NCBI GenBank assembly: GCA_903845125.1
Contig: CAIMWS010000463.1
Span: forward strand, 1 to 64,000
Reading direction: 5' to 3'
DNA length: 64,000 nucleotides
Origin: an uncultured Verrucomicrobiota bacterium
GTDB taxonomy: Bacteria > Verrucomicrobiota > Verrucomicrobiia > Limisphaerales > UBA1319
The notes under the pieces are model-generated. The model was not told where the DNA came from, made no database searches, and was given only the letters and a program-made list of their open reading frames with translations. The translations under genes and the position numbers were made by a program. Of this stretch, positions 56,242 through 64,000 are shown in pieces (position 1 is the first letter of the stretch; every line of letters starts with the position of its first letter).

Positions 56242-56315
56242 GCGGGTCGGCGGCCAGCAATCCCCGCCGCGGCGCGCCAGGGGATCACCCGCACCTTCGG
56301 AAAGGAAGCCAGTTT

Positions 56316-58700
56316 ATGCACCCATCGCAACCCGGTCTTTGCTCCCGGCGGCCAGACGTCTGGGCCGGACTCCTCCTAACTCTTTTACTCGGGATCGCCG
56401 CCGGGCGCACCCACGCCAGGGTGACAACCAACCTGGTGAACGGCGGATTTGAGGAGGCCCAGCCCACCAACGGCTGGGAATTGCATGTGTATGGGGCGGC
56501 GCCCAAATTGGCGCTGGATACCGGAACCTTCCACGCCGGCCGCCAAGCCCTCCGGATTGAGGCGGACGAGCCTTCGGACACCGCCCTGGGCCAGGAATTG
56601 CAGCTCCGGCCAAACGGATGGCACCGCTTCGGCGGGATGGTTCGGACCCGGGCGCTGGACCCGCGCGGATCCGACACCAGCGCCACGCTGCAGGTCCAGC
56701 GGCCGCAAGGGGCAGGGCTCATTACCTCCGGGGCCAGCCACCGGGGCGATACCGGGTGGACCCCGGTGGCCACTTATTTCCAGGCGCCGCCCGATGGGCG
56801 CGTCCGTTTGTGCCTCTTTTTTGTCGGGTTCGGGAAGGGCACCGGCACGGTTTGGTTTGACCAGGTCCAGTTGGAGGAGATCGATCTGGCCCAGGGGGAA
56901 ATCCGGGTGGCCAGCGAACCGCTGGTGGCGGGGGAAATCAGCCCCCTGCAATATGGCCAATTCGTGGAGTATCTCTGCGACCTGGTGCCGGCGATGTGGG
57001 CGGAAAAAATTTACGACGGTGGCTTCGAGGGCCTTTCGGCTTACAAGTTCGCCTTCATCAAGGAGACCGATTTCCAGGAAAAGCCGTGGTATCCCACCGG
57101 GGCGGTGAACCGCGGCCGCTATGCCCTGGATCGCTCGGCTAAAATCAGCGGGGAAACCTCGCAAAAAATCGAAGTCCGCGAGGCAGTCCCCTGCACGTTG
57201 GGGCTGGCGCAGGACGGAATTTATGTGGACCCCGGACAGGCGCTGGATCTGCAGTGCTGGCTGAAGGTGGCGGAGGTGGCGGGGCCGGTGCGCTGGCGAC
57301 TGCACCAGGAAGGCCGGATTTACGCCCGGGGCGAATTCCAACCGGGCCCGGATTGGCGGAAATTCACCACCCGCCTGACGCCCGCGGGGCGGGATGCCAA
57401 CGCCACCCTGGCCTTCGAGTTCCGCGGCCCGGGCACGCTCTGGCTGGACAATGTTTCCCTCCGGCCGGTCGATACCGTGGGCGGCTGGCGCCGGGACGTG
57501 GTGGAGGCCGTCCGGGCGCTCAAGCCGGGGGTGATCCGTTTTGGCGGCAGCGCGCTCGACGAACCGTCGCTGGGGGAATTCAATTGGCAGGACACCATTG
57601 GCGATCCCGACCGCCGCCGACCATTCCGTGCCTGGGGCGGCCTGCAGCCCACCGGGCCGGGGCTGGAGGAGTTCGTGCAGTTCTGCCAGGCGGTGGGGGC
57701 CGAGCCGCTGATCTGCGTACGCTGCTCCCAACGGACCCCGCGCGACGCTGCCGGAGAGGTAGAATACTTCAATGGGTCCACCAATACCCCCATGGGCGCC
57801 TGGCGTGCCCGCAACGGGCACCCGGAGCCGTACCGGGTGCGGTTCTGGCAGGTGGGCAACGAGCTGTCCGGCAGCGAGTACGAGGCGCAGGCGCCCGGAT
57901 TTTGCGCCGCCATGAAAGCGGCGGATCCCTCCATCCGGCTGTTTTCCTCATTCCCCACGGCCGGGCTGCTGCGGCAGGCCGGGCAATATTTCGACTACGT
58001 GTGCCCGCATCATTACACGCCCGACCTGGCGGCCTCGGAAAGCAGCCTGGCCACGATAGCCCGGCTGATCCAGGAAAACGCCCCGGGCCGGAATATAAAA
58101 GTGGCGGTCACCGAGTGGAATACCACGGCGGGCGACATGGGCCTGGGCCGCGCCAAGCTGATGACCCTGGAAAACGCGCTGGCCTGTGCGCGGTATCACA
58201 ACCTGCTGCACCGCCACTGCGGTCTCGTGGAAATCGCGAACCGGTCGAACCTCATCAACAGCTTCGGCTCGGGCATCCTGCACACGGACAACCACCGCCT
58301 CTACCGGCGGCCCACCTACCATGCCCAGCAGCTCTATGCCACCCTGGCGGGGCGGCACCCGCTGCGCATCCACTCGGAATACCCCGTCAACACCGGCCTG
58401 GATTTGAGCGCCACCCGGTCGCGGGAAGGGGCGGAAGTGGCACTTTTTGTGGTGAATTACACGCTCCAGGAGCTGGCCCGAACGGTGGATTTTTCAGCTT
58501 TCGGACGGAGCGGCCAGACGCTGACCGTCCACACCCTGGCCGATCGCGATCAGGCCGGTGAGCCCGACGCCCAGAATTCCTTCGGCGATCCCGACCGGGT
58601 GGCCGCCCGGGCCTCAACCCACGCGGTGGGCACCCCCCGCTTCACCTACCGCTTCCCGGCCTTGTCTTTGACGGTGCTGACCTGGCACGTGGAAAAGTGA
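56316..58700 (+). CDS. GH51-like alpha-L-arabinofuranosidase with N-terminal carbohydrate-binding-like module
   Basis: NLVNGGFEEAQPTNGWELH (CBM-like), PLQYGQFVEYLCDLVPAMWAEKIYDGGFEG, VRFWQVGNELSGSEY, IKVAVTEWNTTAGD. The ORF-track extension to 55236 runs antagonistically through mscS and is rejected. Confidence 0.88.
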   Translation: MHPSQPGLCSRRPDVWAGLLLTLLLGIAAGRTHARVTTNLVNGGFEEAQPTNGWELHVYGAAPKLALDTGTFHAGRQALRIEADEPSDTALGQELQLRPNGWHRFGGMVRTRALDPRGSDTSATLQVQRPQGAGLITSGASHRGDTGWTPVATYFQAPPDGRVRLCLFFVGFGKGTGTVWFDQVQLEEIDLAQGEIRVASEPLVAGEISPLQYGQFVEYLCDLVPAMWAEKIYDGGFEGLSAYKFAFIKETDFQEKPWYPTGAVNRGRYALDRSAKISGETSQKIEVREAVPCTLGLAQDGIYVDPGQALDLQCWLKVAEVAGPVRWRLHQEGRIYARGEFQPGPDWRKFTTRLTPAGRDANATLAFEFRGPGTLWLDNVSLRPVDTVGGWRRDVVEAVRALKPGVIRFGGSALDEPSLGEFNWQDTIGDPDRRRPFRAWGGLQPTGPGLEEFVQFCQAVGAEPLICVRCSQRTPRDAAGEVEYFNGSTNTPMGAWRARNGHPEPYRVRFWQVGNELSGSEYEAQAPGFCAAMKAADPSIRLFSSFPTAGLLRQAGQYFDYVCPHHYTPDLAASESSLATIARLIQENAPGRNIKVAVTEWNTTAGDMGLGRAKLMTLENALACARYHNLLHRHCGLVEIANRSNLINSFGSGILHTDNHRLYRRPTYHAQQLYATLAGRHPLRIHSEYPVNTGLDLSATRSREGAEVALFVVNYTLQELARTVDFSAFGRSGQTLTVHTLADRDQAGEPDAQNSFGDPDRVAARASTHAVGTPRFTYRFPALSLTVLTWHVEK

Positions 58701-58703
58701 CCC

Positions 58704-60221
58704 TCAGGAATCAAATCCCATGGCCTCGGCGTAGATGTCCTGGAACTGCGGATCCGCGCTCAGGGAAAGGTGGCTGACCCGGCGGCGGAGATCGTGGTAA
58801 TCGCCATTTTCGGGGTGGCGGGGGAAAAGCGCCATTTTGGCGCCGAGCAAAGCGGTATTGCCGGAGGGCTCCACCTGGTCGGGCGAAAAGTCGAACAAGC
58901 CGATGCGGCGGGCGCTGTGCCGGTTGATGTAGTTGCCGAAGGCGCCCGCCAGGTAAACGCGCGCCACGTCCGAGCTTTTGGCGCCCCATTGATCCAGGAG
59001 CATGCGGATACCGGCGGCGATGGCGCCTTTGGCCAGCTGCAGCTCCCGGATGTCCGCCTGGGTCACGCAAACCGGGGGGGTCAGCCGGATGGGCTCCATC
59101 TTTTTGGCCAGCCGGCCGCTGGGCAGGATGTCGCCCAATTCCAGGCCGGCCGCGACGGCATCCACCAGGCCGCTGCCGCAGAGGCCGCGGGGCTCGCTTT
59201 GCCCCAGGACCTTGCATTGATAGGCACCCCCCGCCACGGTCACTTCCGAGATGGCGCCGGTGGCGGCCCGCATCCCCATGGAAATGCGGGCGCCCTCAAA
59301 GGCCGGCCCGGCGGCCGTGGAGGCGCAAAACAGGCGGTCCCGGTTGCCCACCACCACCTCGCCGTTGGTGCCCAAGTCCAGCAGCACGGTCAGGTCACTG
59401 CTTTGCGCCTGGCCGCAGGCCAGGATGCCCGCCAGGATGTCGCTCCCCACAAAACCGCCGAGGCAGGGAAGGAACTGCACGCTGGTTTGCCCGCCCAGGG
59501 ACCAACCCAGCGCGGAGTCGGTGAATACCTGCCGGTCCAGCTCGGTCGGCTCAAAGGGGTAGCGGGACAGCGGTTCCGGATCCAGGCCGCAGAACAAGTG
59601 GTGCATGACGGTATTACCTGCCAGCACCACCGCATCGACCGGGCTACCCGACCGCCCGCTGCCGGCCAGCAAATCCTGGATCATACTGCCGAGCTGGTGC
59701 CGGATCATCTGCCGCAGCCGGTCCCGGCCTTCCGGGGTCAGGGCATATTGCACGCGGCTCATGATGTCGGCGCCGAATTGCGCCTGCGAATTAAGGGCGG
59801 TGGCCACCGCGAGCACGCTGGCGGTCGGCAGATCCAGCAACTGCGCCACCAGGGTGGTGGTGCCCAAATCCACCGCCACCCCCAGGCCGGGACGGGGGGT
59901 GAACTCAAACTGCGAATGGTCGGTGAGGATGGAGGCCTCCCACTGGGCCAGTTCCAGCACCAACCCGTCCGCCGCCAGGCCCTGGCAGGCCATGCGCCAG
60001 CCCGCCGCCTGCTCCGCCGGCGACAAACGCTCCTGCTGGGGGGGCGTGAGGGGCAGGTCGCCCGCCAGCACCTTCACCCGGCAACCGCGGCAGCGGCCTT
60101 TGCCACCGCAGGGAAACTCCACGCCGTGGGCAAAGAGCACTTCCTGCAGGGGGGTGCCCCCAGGCACCTCCACTGTTTTGCCAAAAGGCTGCAAAACCAG
60201 CCGCACCAGTCGCGTATTCAT
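58704..60221 (-). CDS. 2Fe-2S ferredoxin + ASKHA-domain protein, corrinoid-activation (RACo/RamA-like, DUF4445)
   Basis: VEFPCGGKGRCRGCRVKV...WRMACQ (2Fe-2S ligands); AVDLGTTTLVAQLLDL, LAGNTVMHHLFCGLDPEPLS, LDLGTNGEVVVGNRDRLFCASTAAGPAFEG, GLCGSGLVDAVA, YLAGAFGNYINRHSA. Confidence 0.92.
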   Translation of the reverse strand: MNTRLVRLVLQPFGKTVEVPGGTPLQEVLFAHGVEFPCGGKGRCRGCRVKVLAGDLPLTPPQQERLSPAEQAAGWRMACQGLAADGLVLELAQWEASILTDHSQFEFTPRPGLGVAVDLGTTTLVAQLLDLPTASVLAVATALNSQAQFGADIMSRVQYALTPEGRDRLRQMIRHQLGSMIQDLLAGSGRSGSPVDAVVLAGNTVMHHLFCGLDPEPLSRYPFEPTELDRQVFTDSALGWSLGGQTSVQFLPCLGGFVGSDILAGILACGQAQSSDLTVLLDLGTNGEVVVGNRDRLFCASTAAGPAFEGARISMGMRAATGAISEVTVAGGAYQCKVLGQSEPRGLCGSGLVDAVAAGLELGDILPSGRLAKKMEPIRLTPPVCVTQADIRELQLAKGAIAAGIRMLLDQWGAKSSDVARVYLAGAFGNYINRHSARRIGLFDFSPDQVEPSGNTALLGAKMALFPRHPENGDYHDLRRRVSHLSLSADPQFQDIYAEAMGFDS

Positions 60222-60482
60222 GAGCCCACAAAATGGCGTGATCAAAAAAAATTGCAATGGATAACCGCTCCTTTCCCCGCTTCCGGGATGCAAATGCCAC
60301 TGGCGGCCAGCCGAACCCCGCAACAAGGAAGGGAAACACGGTCCTTTATCACCGCAATCAGGAGTGCAAATGGTCCAGTGCAAAAATCCCGCTGCAAGGC
60401 CCGCTCGCGCATGGTATGGTGAGGGGTGGATGGTCTTATGACTGAGACCCTGCGGCCCCTGCGGCCGGAGGTGAGTCTGTGA

Positions 60483-60511
60483 TTGTGTTAGCGCCAAGAT
60501 GGGCGTATAAT
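60483..60511 (+). promoter_or_regulatory. Candidate promoter with long structured leader
   Basis: TTGTGT (60483-60488), 17-nt spacer, TATAAT (60506-60511). Confidence 0.35.
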
Positions 60512-60714
60512 GCCCGGCAATCGGCGTCCAGAACGCCAAGCCGTTTCCACGCAGTTGGGATACAGGTGATTGCGCCGCAGGTTTTTGCGCAAGACGGCAG
60601 GCAAGCCGTCCCGATCGGATCGGGATCAGTGGCTGGTGATGAATGTCTTGCCCCAAAAGGCCCGGCCAGCACGACGGATCCCATTGCCTGAACACGGGTA
60701 AATGAGGAAAGGCT

Positions 60715-61152
60715 ATGAACAAACAGGAAATGGCAAACCAGGAACCGAGGGCGAAGGGTTCTCCCAGTGAACAACCGCCCCTCCCAAGGAAACACATCCT
60801 CATGTTGGAGGATGAAGTAGAGTTTGCGGCCTTGCTCAAAATGTTCCTGGAATCGAAAAATTTCGAGGTCACCTGCGTGACCAGCGGCGTGGAAGGCATG
60901 CGGAGAGTCGTCGCCCAGGATTTCGACGTCATTTTGAGCGACCTGGTGATGCCAGACCTGCCCGGGGACCTTTTCTACAAAGGGGTGGAGCGGGCCAAAC
61001 CGCACTTGTGCAAACGCTTCGTGTTCATGAGCGGCCATCGGGCGGATCCCTATTGGCAGGAGTTTATCCGCCAGGTCGATGTGCCCGTGATTTGGAAGCC
61101 ATTCCCGATGCGTGAACTGGAAGCCGCCGTCCAAAAAGCCTCGGAACCCTGA
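60715..61152 (+). CDS. Single-domain response regulator receiver
   Basis: HILMLEDEVEFAALLKMFLE, DVILSDLVMPDLPG (phospho-Asp), VIWKPFPMRELEAAV (conserved Lys-Pro). Confidence 0.93.
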   Translation: MNKQEMANQEPRAKGSPSEQPPLPRKHILMLEDEVEFAALLKMFLESKNFEVTCVTSGVEGMRRVVAQDFDVILSDLVMPDLPGDLFYKGVERAKPHLCKRFVFMSGHRADPYWQEFIRQVDVPVIWKPFPMRELEAAVQKASEP

Positions 61153-61198
61153 GCCCATTGCCAGGACCCGACTGCGGTGCGGCGCCGCACCCGCTGCC

Positions 61199-62017
61199 TT
61201 ATCCGCCGGTGGGACCGGTGGCCAGGTGCGGCAGCGGTTCGGAAATCCTTTGGATGTGCGTGGCCCGCCCGGTCTCTTCCTGGATGGTGACGATGACGCC
61301 TTGCAGCAGAACGTGGCCGGTGGCGACGGGAAAACGCTGCGGCTGGCAGGTCATGAATTTCCGGATCACCGGTTCAATTTCGCGGCCCAGCACGCTTTCG
61401 TGAGGGCCGGTGAAGCCCGCGTCCGAGAGGAAAGCGGTGCCGCCGGGGAAAATCTGTTCATCGGCAGTTTGCACGTGGGTGTGGGTGCCGATCACGGCGC
61501 TCACGCGGCCATCCAGAAACCGACCCAGGGCAATTTTCTCCGAGGTGGCTTCCGCGTGGATATCGACCAAAATCAGGCGGGTTTTGGCCCGCAAGCGGTT
61601 CACTTCCACGTCGATGCTCACAAAGGGATTTTCCAGGTCGGGCATGAAAACCCGGCCCTGGAGATTGATGACCGCCAGCGCGGGCTTGAAAGGCATTTCC
61701 ACCAGGGCGCTGCCCTGCCCGATGGTGCCTGCGGGGTAGTTGATGGGGCGCAAAAGGCGCGAGTCCTGGCCCAGCAGGGTATTGGACTCCTTTTGATCCC
61801 ACACATGGTCGCCGGTGGTGATGATATTCACACCGGCGGAAAAAATATCGGCCGCCGTATTGCCAGTAATGCCGGACCCGCCAGCGGCATTCTCACCGTT
61901 GGCCACGACGATGTCCAAATCATGTTGCTTGCGCAGATGGGGAACCAACTGTTTGACCGCCCGCCGCCCGGGTTCCCCCACAATGTCCCCGATAAATAGA
62001 ATCTTCACTGGCAGCAC
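61199..62017 (-). CDS. TIGR00282/YmdB-type metallophosphoesterase
   Basis: VKILFIGDIVGEPGRRAVKQLVP, VVANGENAAGGSGIT, ITTGDHVWDQKE, LVDIHAEATSEKIALG, VIGTHTHVQTADE. Confidence 0.95.
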   Translation of the reverse strand: MLPVKILFIGDIVGEPGRRAVKQLVPHLRKQHDLDIVVANGENAAGGSGITGNTAADIFSAGVNIITTGDHVWDQKESNTLLGQDSRLLRPINYPAGTIGQGSALVEMPFKPALAVINLQGRVFMPDLENPFVSIDVEVNRLRAKTRLILVDIHAEATSEKIALGRFLDGRVSAVIGTHTHVQTADEQIFPGGTAFLSDAGFTGPHESVLGREIEPVIRKFMTCQPQRFPVATGHVLLQGVIVTIQEETGRATHIQRISEPLPHLATGPTGG

Positions 62018-62109
62018 AGTACGTCCTGCGGCTTAATAAACAAGCCCTCTTTCAGAGGTCCACCCCACCGGTCGTCGCAGGCTTTCCGCACCACGGGTTC
62101 CCGCTCCGT

Positions 62110-64000
62110 TCAACTTTTGCGCGCCAGCAACTGCCGGAAGGCCTTGATTTGGGCATGGGTGCCGAGCACCAAAAGCTGGTCGCCCCCATACAGACGCGTC
62201 TGGCCGTTGGGGATGGTATTCATCTCCCCCTGGCGCCGGATGGCCCCGATCTGGATGCGAAACTTGTGGATCAAGTCCAACTCCAACAGCGGTTGATCCA
62301 GCAGGTGGCTGTTTTCGGGCACCAGGACTGTGCCCATGGTCAAATCGTCGAAGCACATGGACTCGGGCTCCGGCGCCACCCGGCCCAGGATTTTAACCGC
62401 CTTGGCCAGTTGGTCCACCGTGCCCAGCAACAGGAGCTTGTCGCGGGGATACAGCGCCATCTCCGCGGCGGGATTGATCAGCCCGAAGCCCTGGCGGTCG
62501 ATGCCGATCAAGGAACAGCCGCAATGCTGGCGCAAAGCGGCTTCCCGGATGGTCTTGCCGCCGAGCACCGTCTCATTGGGCAGCACCACCTCGATGATGT
62601 CCAAGGCCCAGTCGTTGGTGTGTTCCTGCAGGGTGGAGGACCAGGCGGAGGTGGCGGTGGCGGAACTGGCCAGCTTCAATTGCTCCAGCAGCTCCAACTC
62701 CAGCCGGGTGTGCATTTGCTCCAGGCGATGCCGGAAAAACCAGGTCACCAGGATCAGCAGGAGAATGACCGCGCCCGCCACCCCGAGCAACGACCAGCGG
62801 GCGGGCAGCAAGGTCAGCAGCCAGGAGACCAGCACCACCCCGGCCACAGTCTGCAGGGCATATTCCAGCAATGGCTGCAGGAGGGGCTGCCGGACAAGCC
62901 CATGCGTGGCGCTTTCGGCGAAAATCTTCACCAAGGCCGAAACATTGCGCCACAACGCCACCAGCGGCATGATGGCCACCAGGCCCAGCGTGCCCCAATA
63001 AACAAAGGGAAAGCCATTGGGGAACAGCTTGGAAAGGGAGGTCTCCACCCGGATTTTCTGATACAGGGGCGTGGCGAAGACCAGCAACGCCGACACAAAC
63101 GACAGCTGCAGCAGGGACATGGCCAGCCGCCCTTTGACCAGCCGCCAGATGATGCTGGCGGAATAAATGGAGCGTACATGCGCCAATCCGTTGTGGTAAT
63201 AGCCCAGCCAATTTTGGAAAAGCCGCGGCGTGCGGTCGATGATCCGCTGGCTCCAGGGGCCGGCCCGGCGGGTGAGCCAGGGGGCGCCCAGCGCGGTCAG
63301 CAAGGAAGCGCCCACCGCAACGGCGTAGGTGGATTCGGGCACCACACGGTGGGTCATGCCCAACTGCGCGATGATGAAGGAAAATTCGCCCAGCGGGGCG
63401 AGGGTGAGGCCGGCCTGGACGGCTTCCCGGCTGGGGTGGCCGGCCGCCAGGAACCCGAGACTGCAGGCCAGCGGCCGCAGGGTGAAGGCCAGGCCGGTCA
63501 CGCTTAAAACGACCGGCCAGGATTTGAGCAGGAGATTGACATCCACCTGCATGCCCACCGCCACGAAAAAAACGGCGCCAAAAATGTGGCGGACGCCGGC
63601 GAACGCCCGTTCGATGTCCGCTTTATATTGGGTGCTGCCCAGGATGGTTCCGAAAACGAAGGCGCCCAGCGCCAGTGAATAACCGAGCTGCACCGCCACG
63701 CTCGCCAGGGAAAGGAGCATGCCGCTGATCACCAGCGTGCGGATCTCGGGCTGCGTTTTCCGGTTCAAACGCAGCAGCAGCCGGGGCGCCAGCAGGAGCG
63801 CCACCAGGCCGATCAGGATCACGAAGGCCGCCACCGCGCCCAGAGTGGCCAGCACCGGCGGAGGCTGGCCGCCTCCCCCCAGCTTGATCATCGAGGTCAA
63901 GGCCGCCATCATGGCCACGGCCACCACGTCTTCCATGATGGTCATCCCCAGCGCCAGCTGCCCGGAGCGCTCGTAGCTCAGCCGCTGTTCCTCCAGGGCC
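62110..64000 (-). CDS. CPA2-family (Kef-type) cation:proton antiporter with C-terminal TrkA-C/RCK-C-like domains (partial, runs off the right edge)
   Basis: YERSGQLALGMTIMEDVVAVAMMAAL, SLALGAFVFGTILGST, FGAVFFVAVGMQVDVNLLL, TLAPLGEFSFIIAQLG; C-terminal VLVPENSHLLDQPLLELDLIHKFRIQIGAIRRQGEMNTIPNGQTRLYGGDQLLVLGT. Confidence 0.92.
   Translation of the reverse strand, partial: ALEEQRLSYERSGQLALGMTIMEDVVAVAMMAALTSMIKLGGGGQPPPVLATLGAVAAFVILIGLVALLLAPRLLLRLNRKTQPEIRTLVISGMLLSLASVAVQLGYSLALGAFVFGTILGSTQYKADIERAFAGVRHIFGAVFFVAVGMQVDVNLLLKSWPVVLSVTGLAFTLRPLACSLGFLAAGHPSREAVQAGLTLAPLGEFSFIIAQLGMTHRVVPESTYAVAVGASLLTALGAPWLTRRAGPWSQRIIDRTPRLFQNWLGYYHNGLAHVRSIYSASIIWRLVKGRLAMSLLQLSFVSALLVFATPLYQKIRVETSLSKLFPNGFPFVYWGTLGLVAIMPLVALWRNVSALVKIFAESATHGLVRQPLLQPLLEYALQTVAGVVLVSWLLTLLPARWSLLGVAGAVILLLILVTWFFRHRLEQMHTRLELELLEQLKLASSATATSAWSSTLQEHTNDWALDIIEVVLPNETVLGGKTIREAALRQHCGCSLIGIDRQGFGLINPAAEMALYPRDKLLLLGTVDQLAKAVKILGRVAPEPESMCFDDLTMGTVLVPENSHLLDQPLLELDLIHKFRIQIGAIRRQGEMNTIPNGQTRLYGGDQLLVLGTHAQIKAFRQLLARKS

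Noticed and set aside
55236-56315. 360-codon N-terminal extension of the second GH51 ORF
   Set aside because: It runs out of frame through the whole MscS gene; a signal-peptide-like start at 56316 explains the gene.
1-64000. CRISPR arrays, tRNA/rRNA genes, transposases/IS elements, phage or toxin-antitoxin genes
   Set aside because: No direct-repeat array, cloverleaf-like sequence, transposase motif or phage gene was recognised by eye; a tRNAscan/ISfinder run would be needed to exclude them fully.
1-64000. SusC/SusD-type uptake pair
   Set aside because: No TonB-dependent receptor or SusD-like lipoprotein frame is visible among the ORFs.

Overview
GC-rich bacterial window that reads like Verrucomicrobiota/PVC chromosome: H-X9-DG pseudopilin, CotH/lamin-tail protein, Tat-exported sugar oxidoreductase, many sulfatases and glycosidases. 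The left edge (1-5.1 kb) is a signalling module: a Ser/Thr kinase fused to two bacterial PH domains, a truncated divergent kinase paralogue, and a convergent FHA-GAF-adenylate cyclase. From about 5.2 to 58.7 kb is a polysaccharide-degradation region without SusC/SusD. It holds three Cys-type sulfatases, a GH28-like protein, an unclassified six-hairpin-like glycosidase, a GH29-like fucosidase, a 1.8-kaa CotH/lamin-tail protein, and a ~1.8-kaa multi-catalytic protein (DUF2341/LamG + SASA acetylesterase + glycosidase-like barrel + alpha/beta hydrolase). It also holds a FucP-like permease with a large insertion, Tat-exported Gfo/Idh and FucI-like proteins, a GH2-GH51 fusion, an SGNH hydrolase, a LamG/PD40/CxxCH protein, a GH38-like protein with divergent catalytic motifs, a GH2-like protein with an altered acid/base site, MscS and a second GH51. 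The right edge has a corrinoid-activator-like ASKHA/2Fe-2S protein, a lone receiver domain, a YmdB-type phosphoesterase and a CPA2 antiporter running off the edge. The most system-like candidates are the multi-catalytic protein plus fusion glycosidases (a sulfated, acetylated, fucose/arabinose glycan programme) and the kinase-bPH2 / FHA-cyclase module. All family calls were made by eye from motifs; no searches were run.
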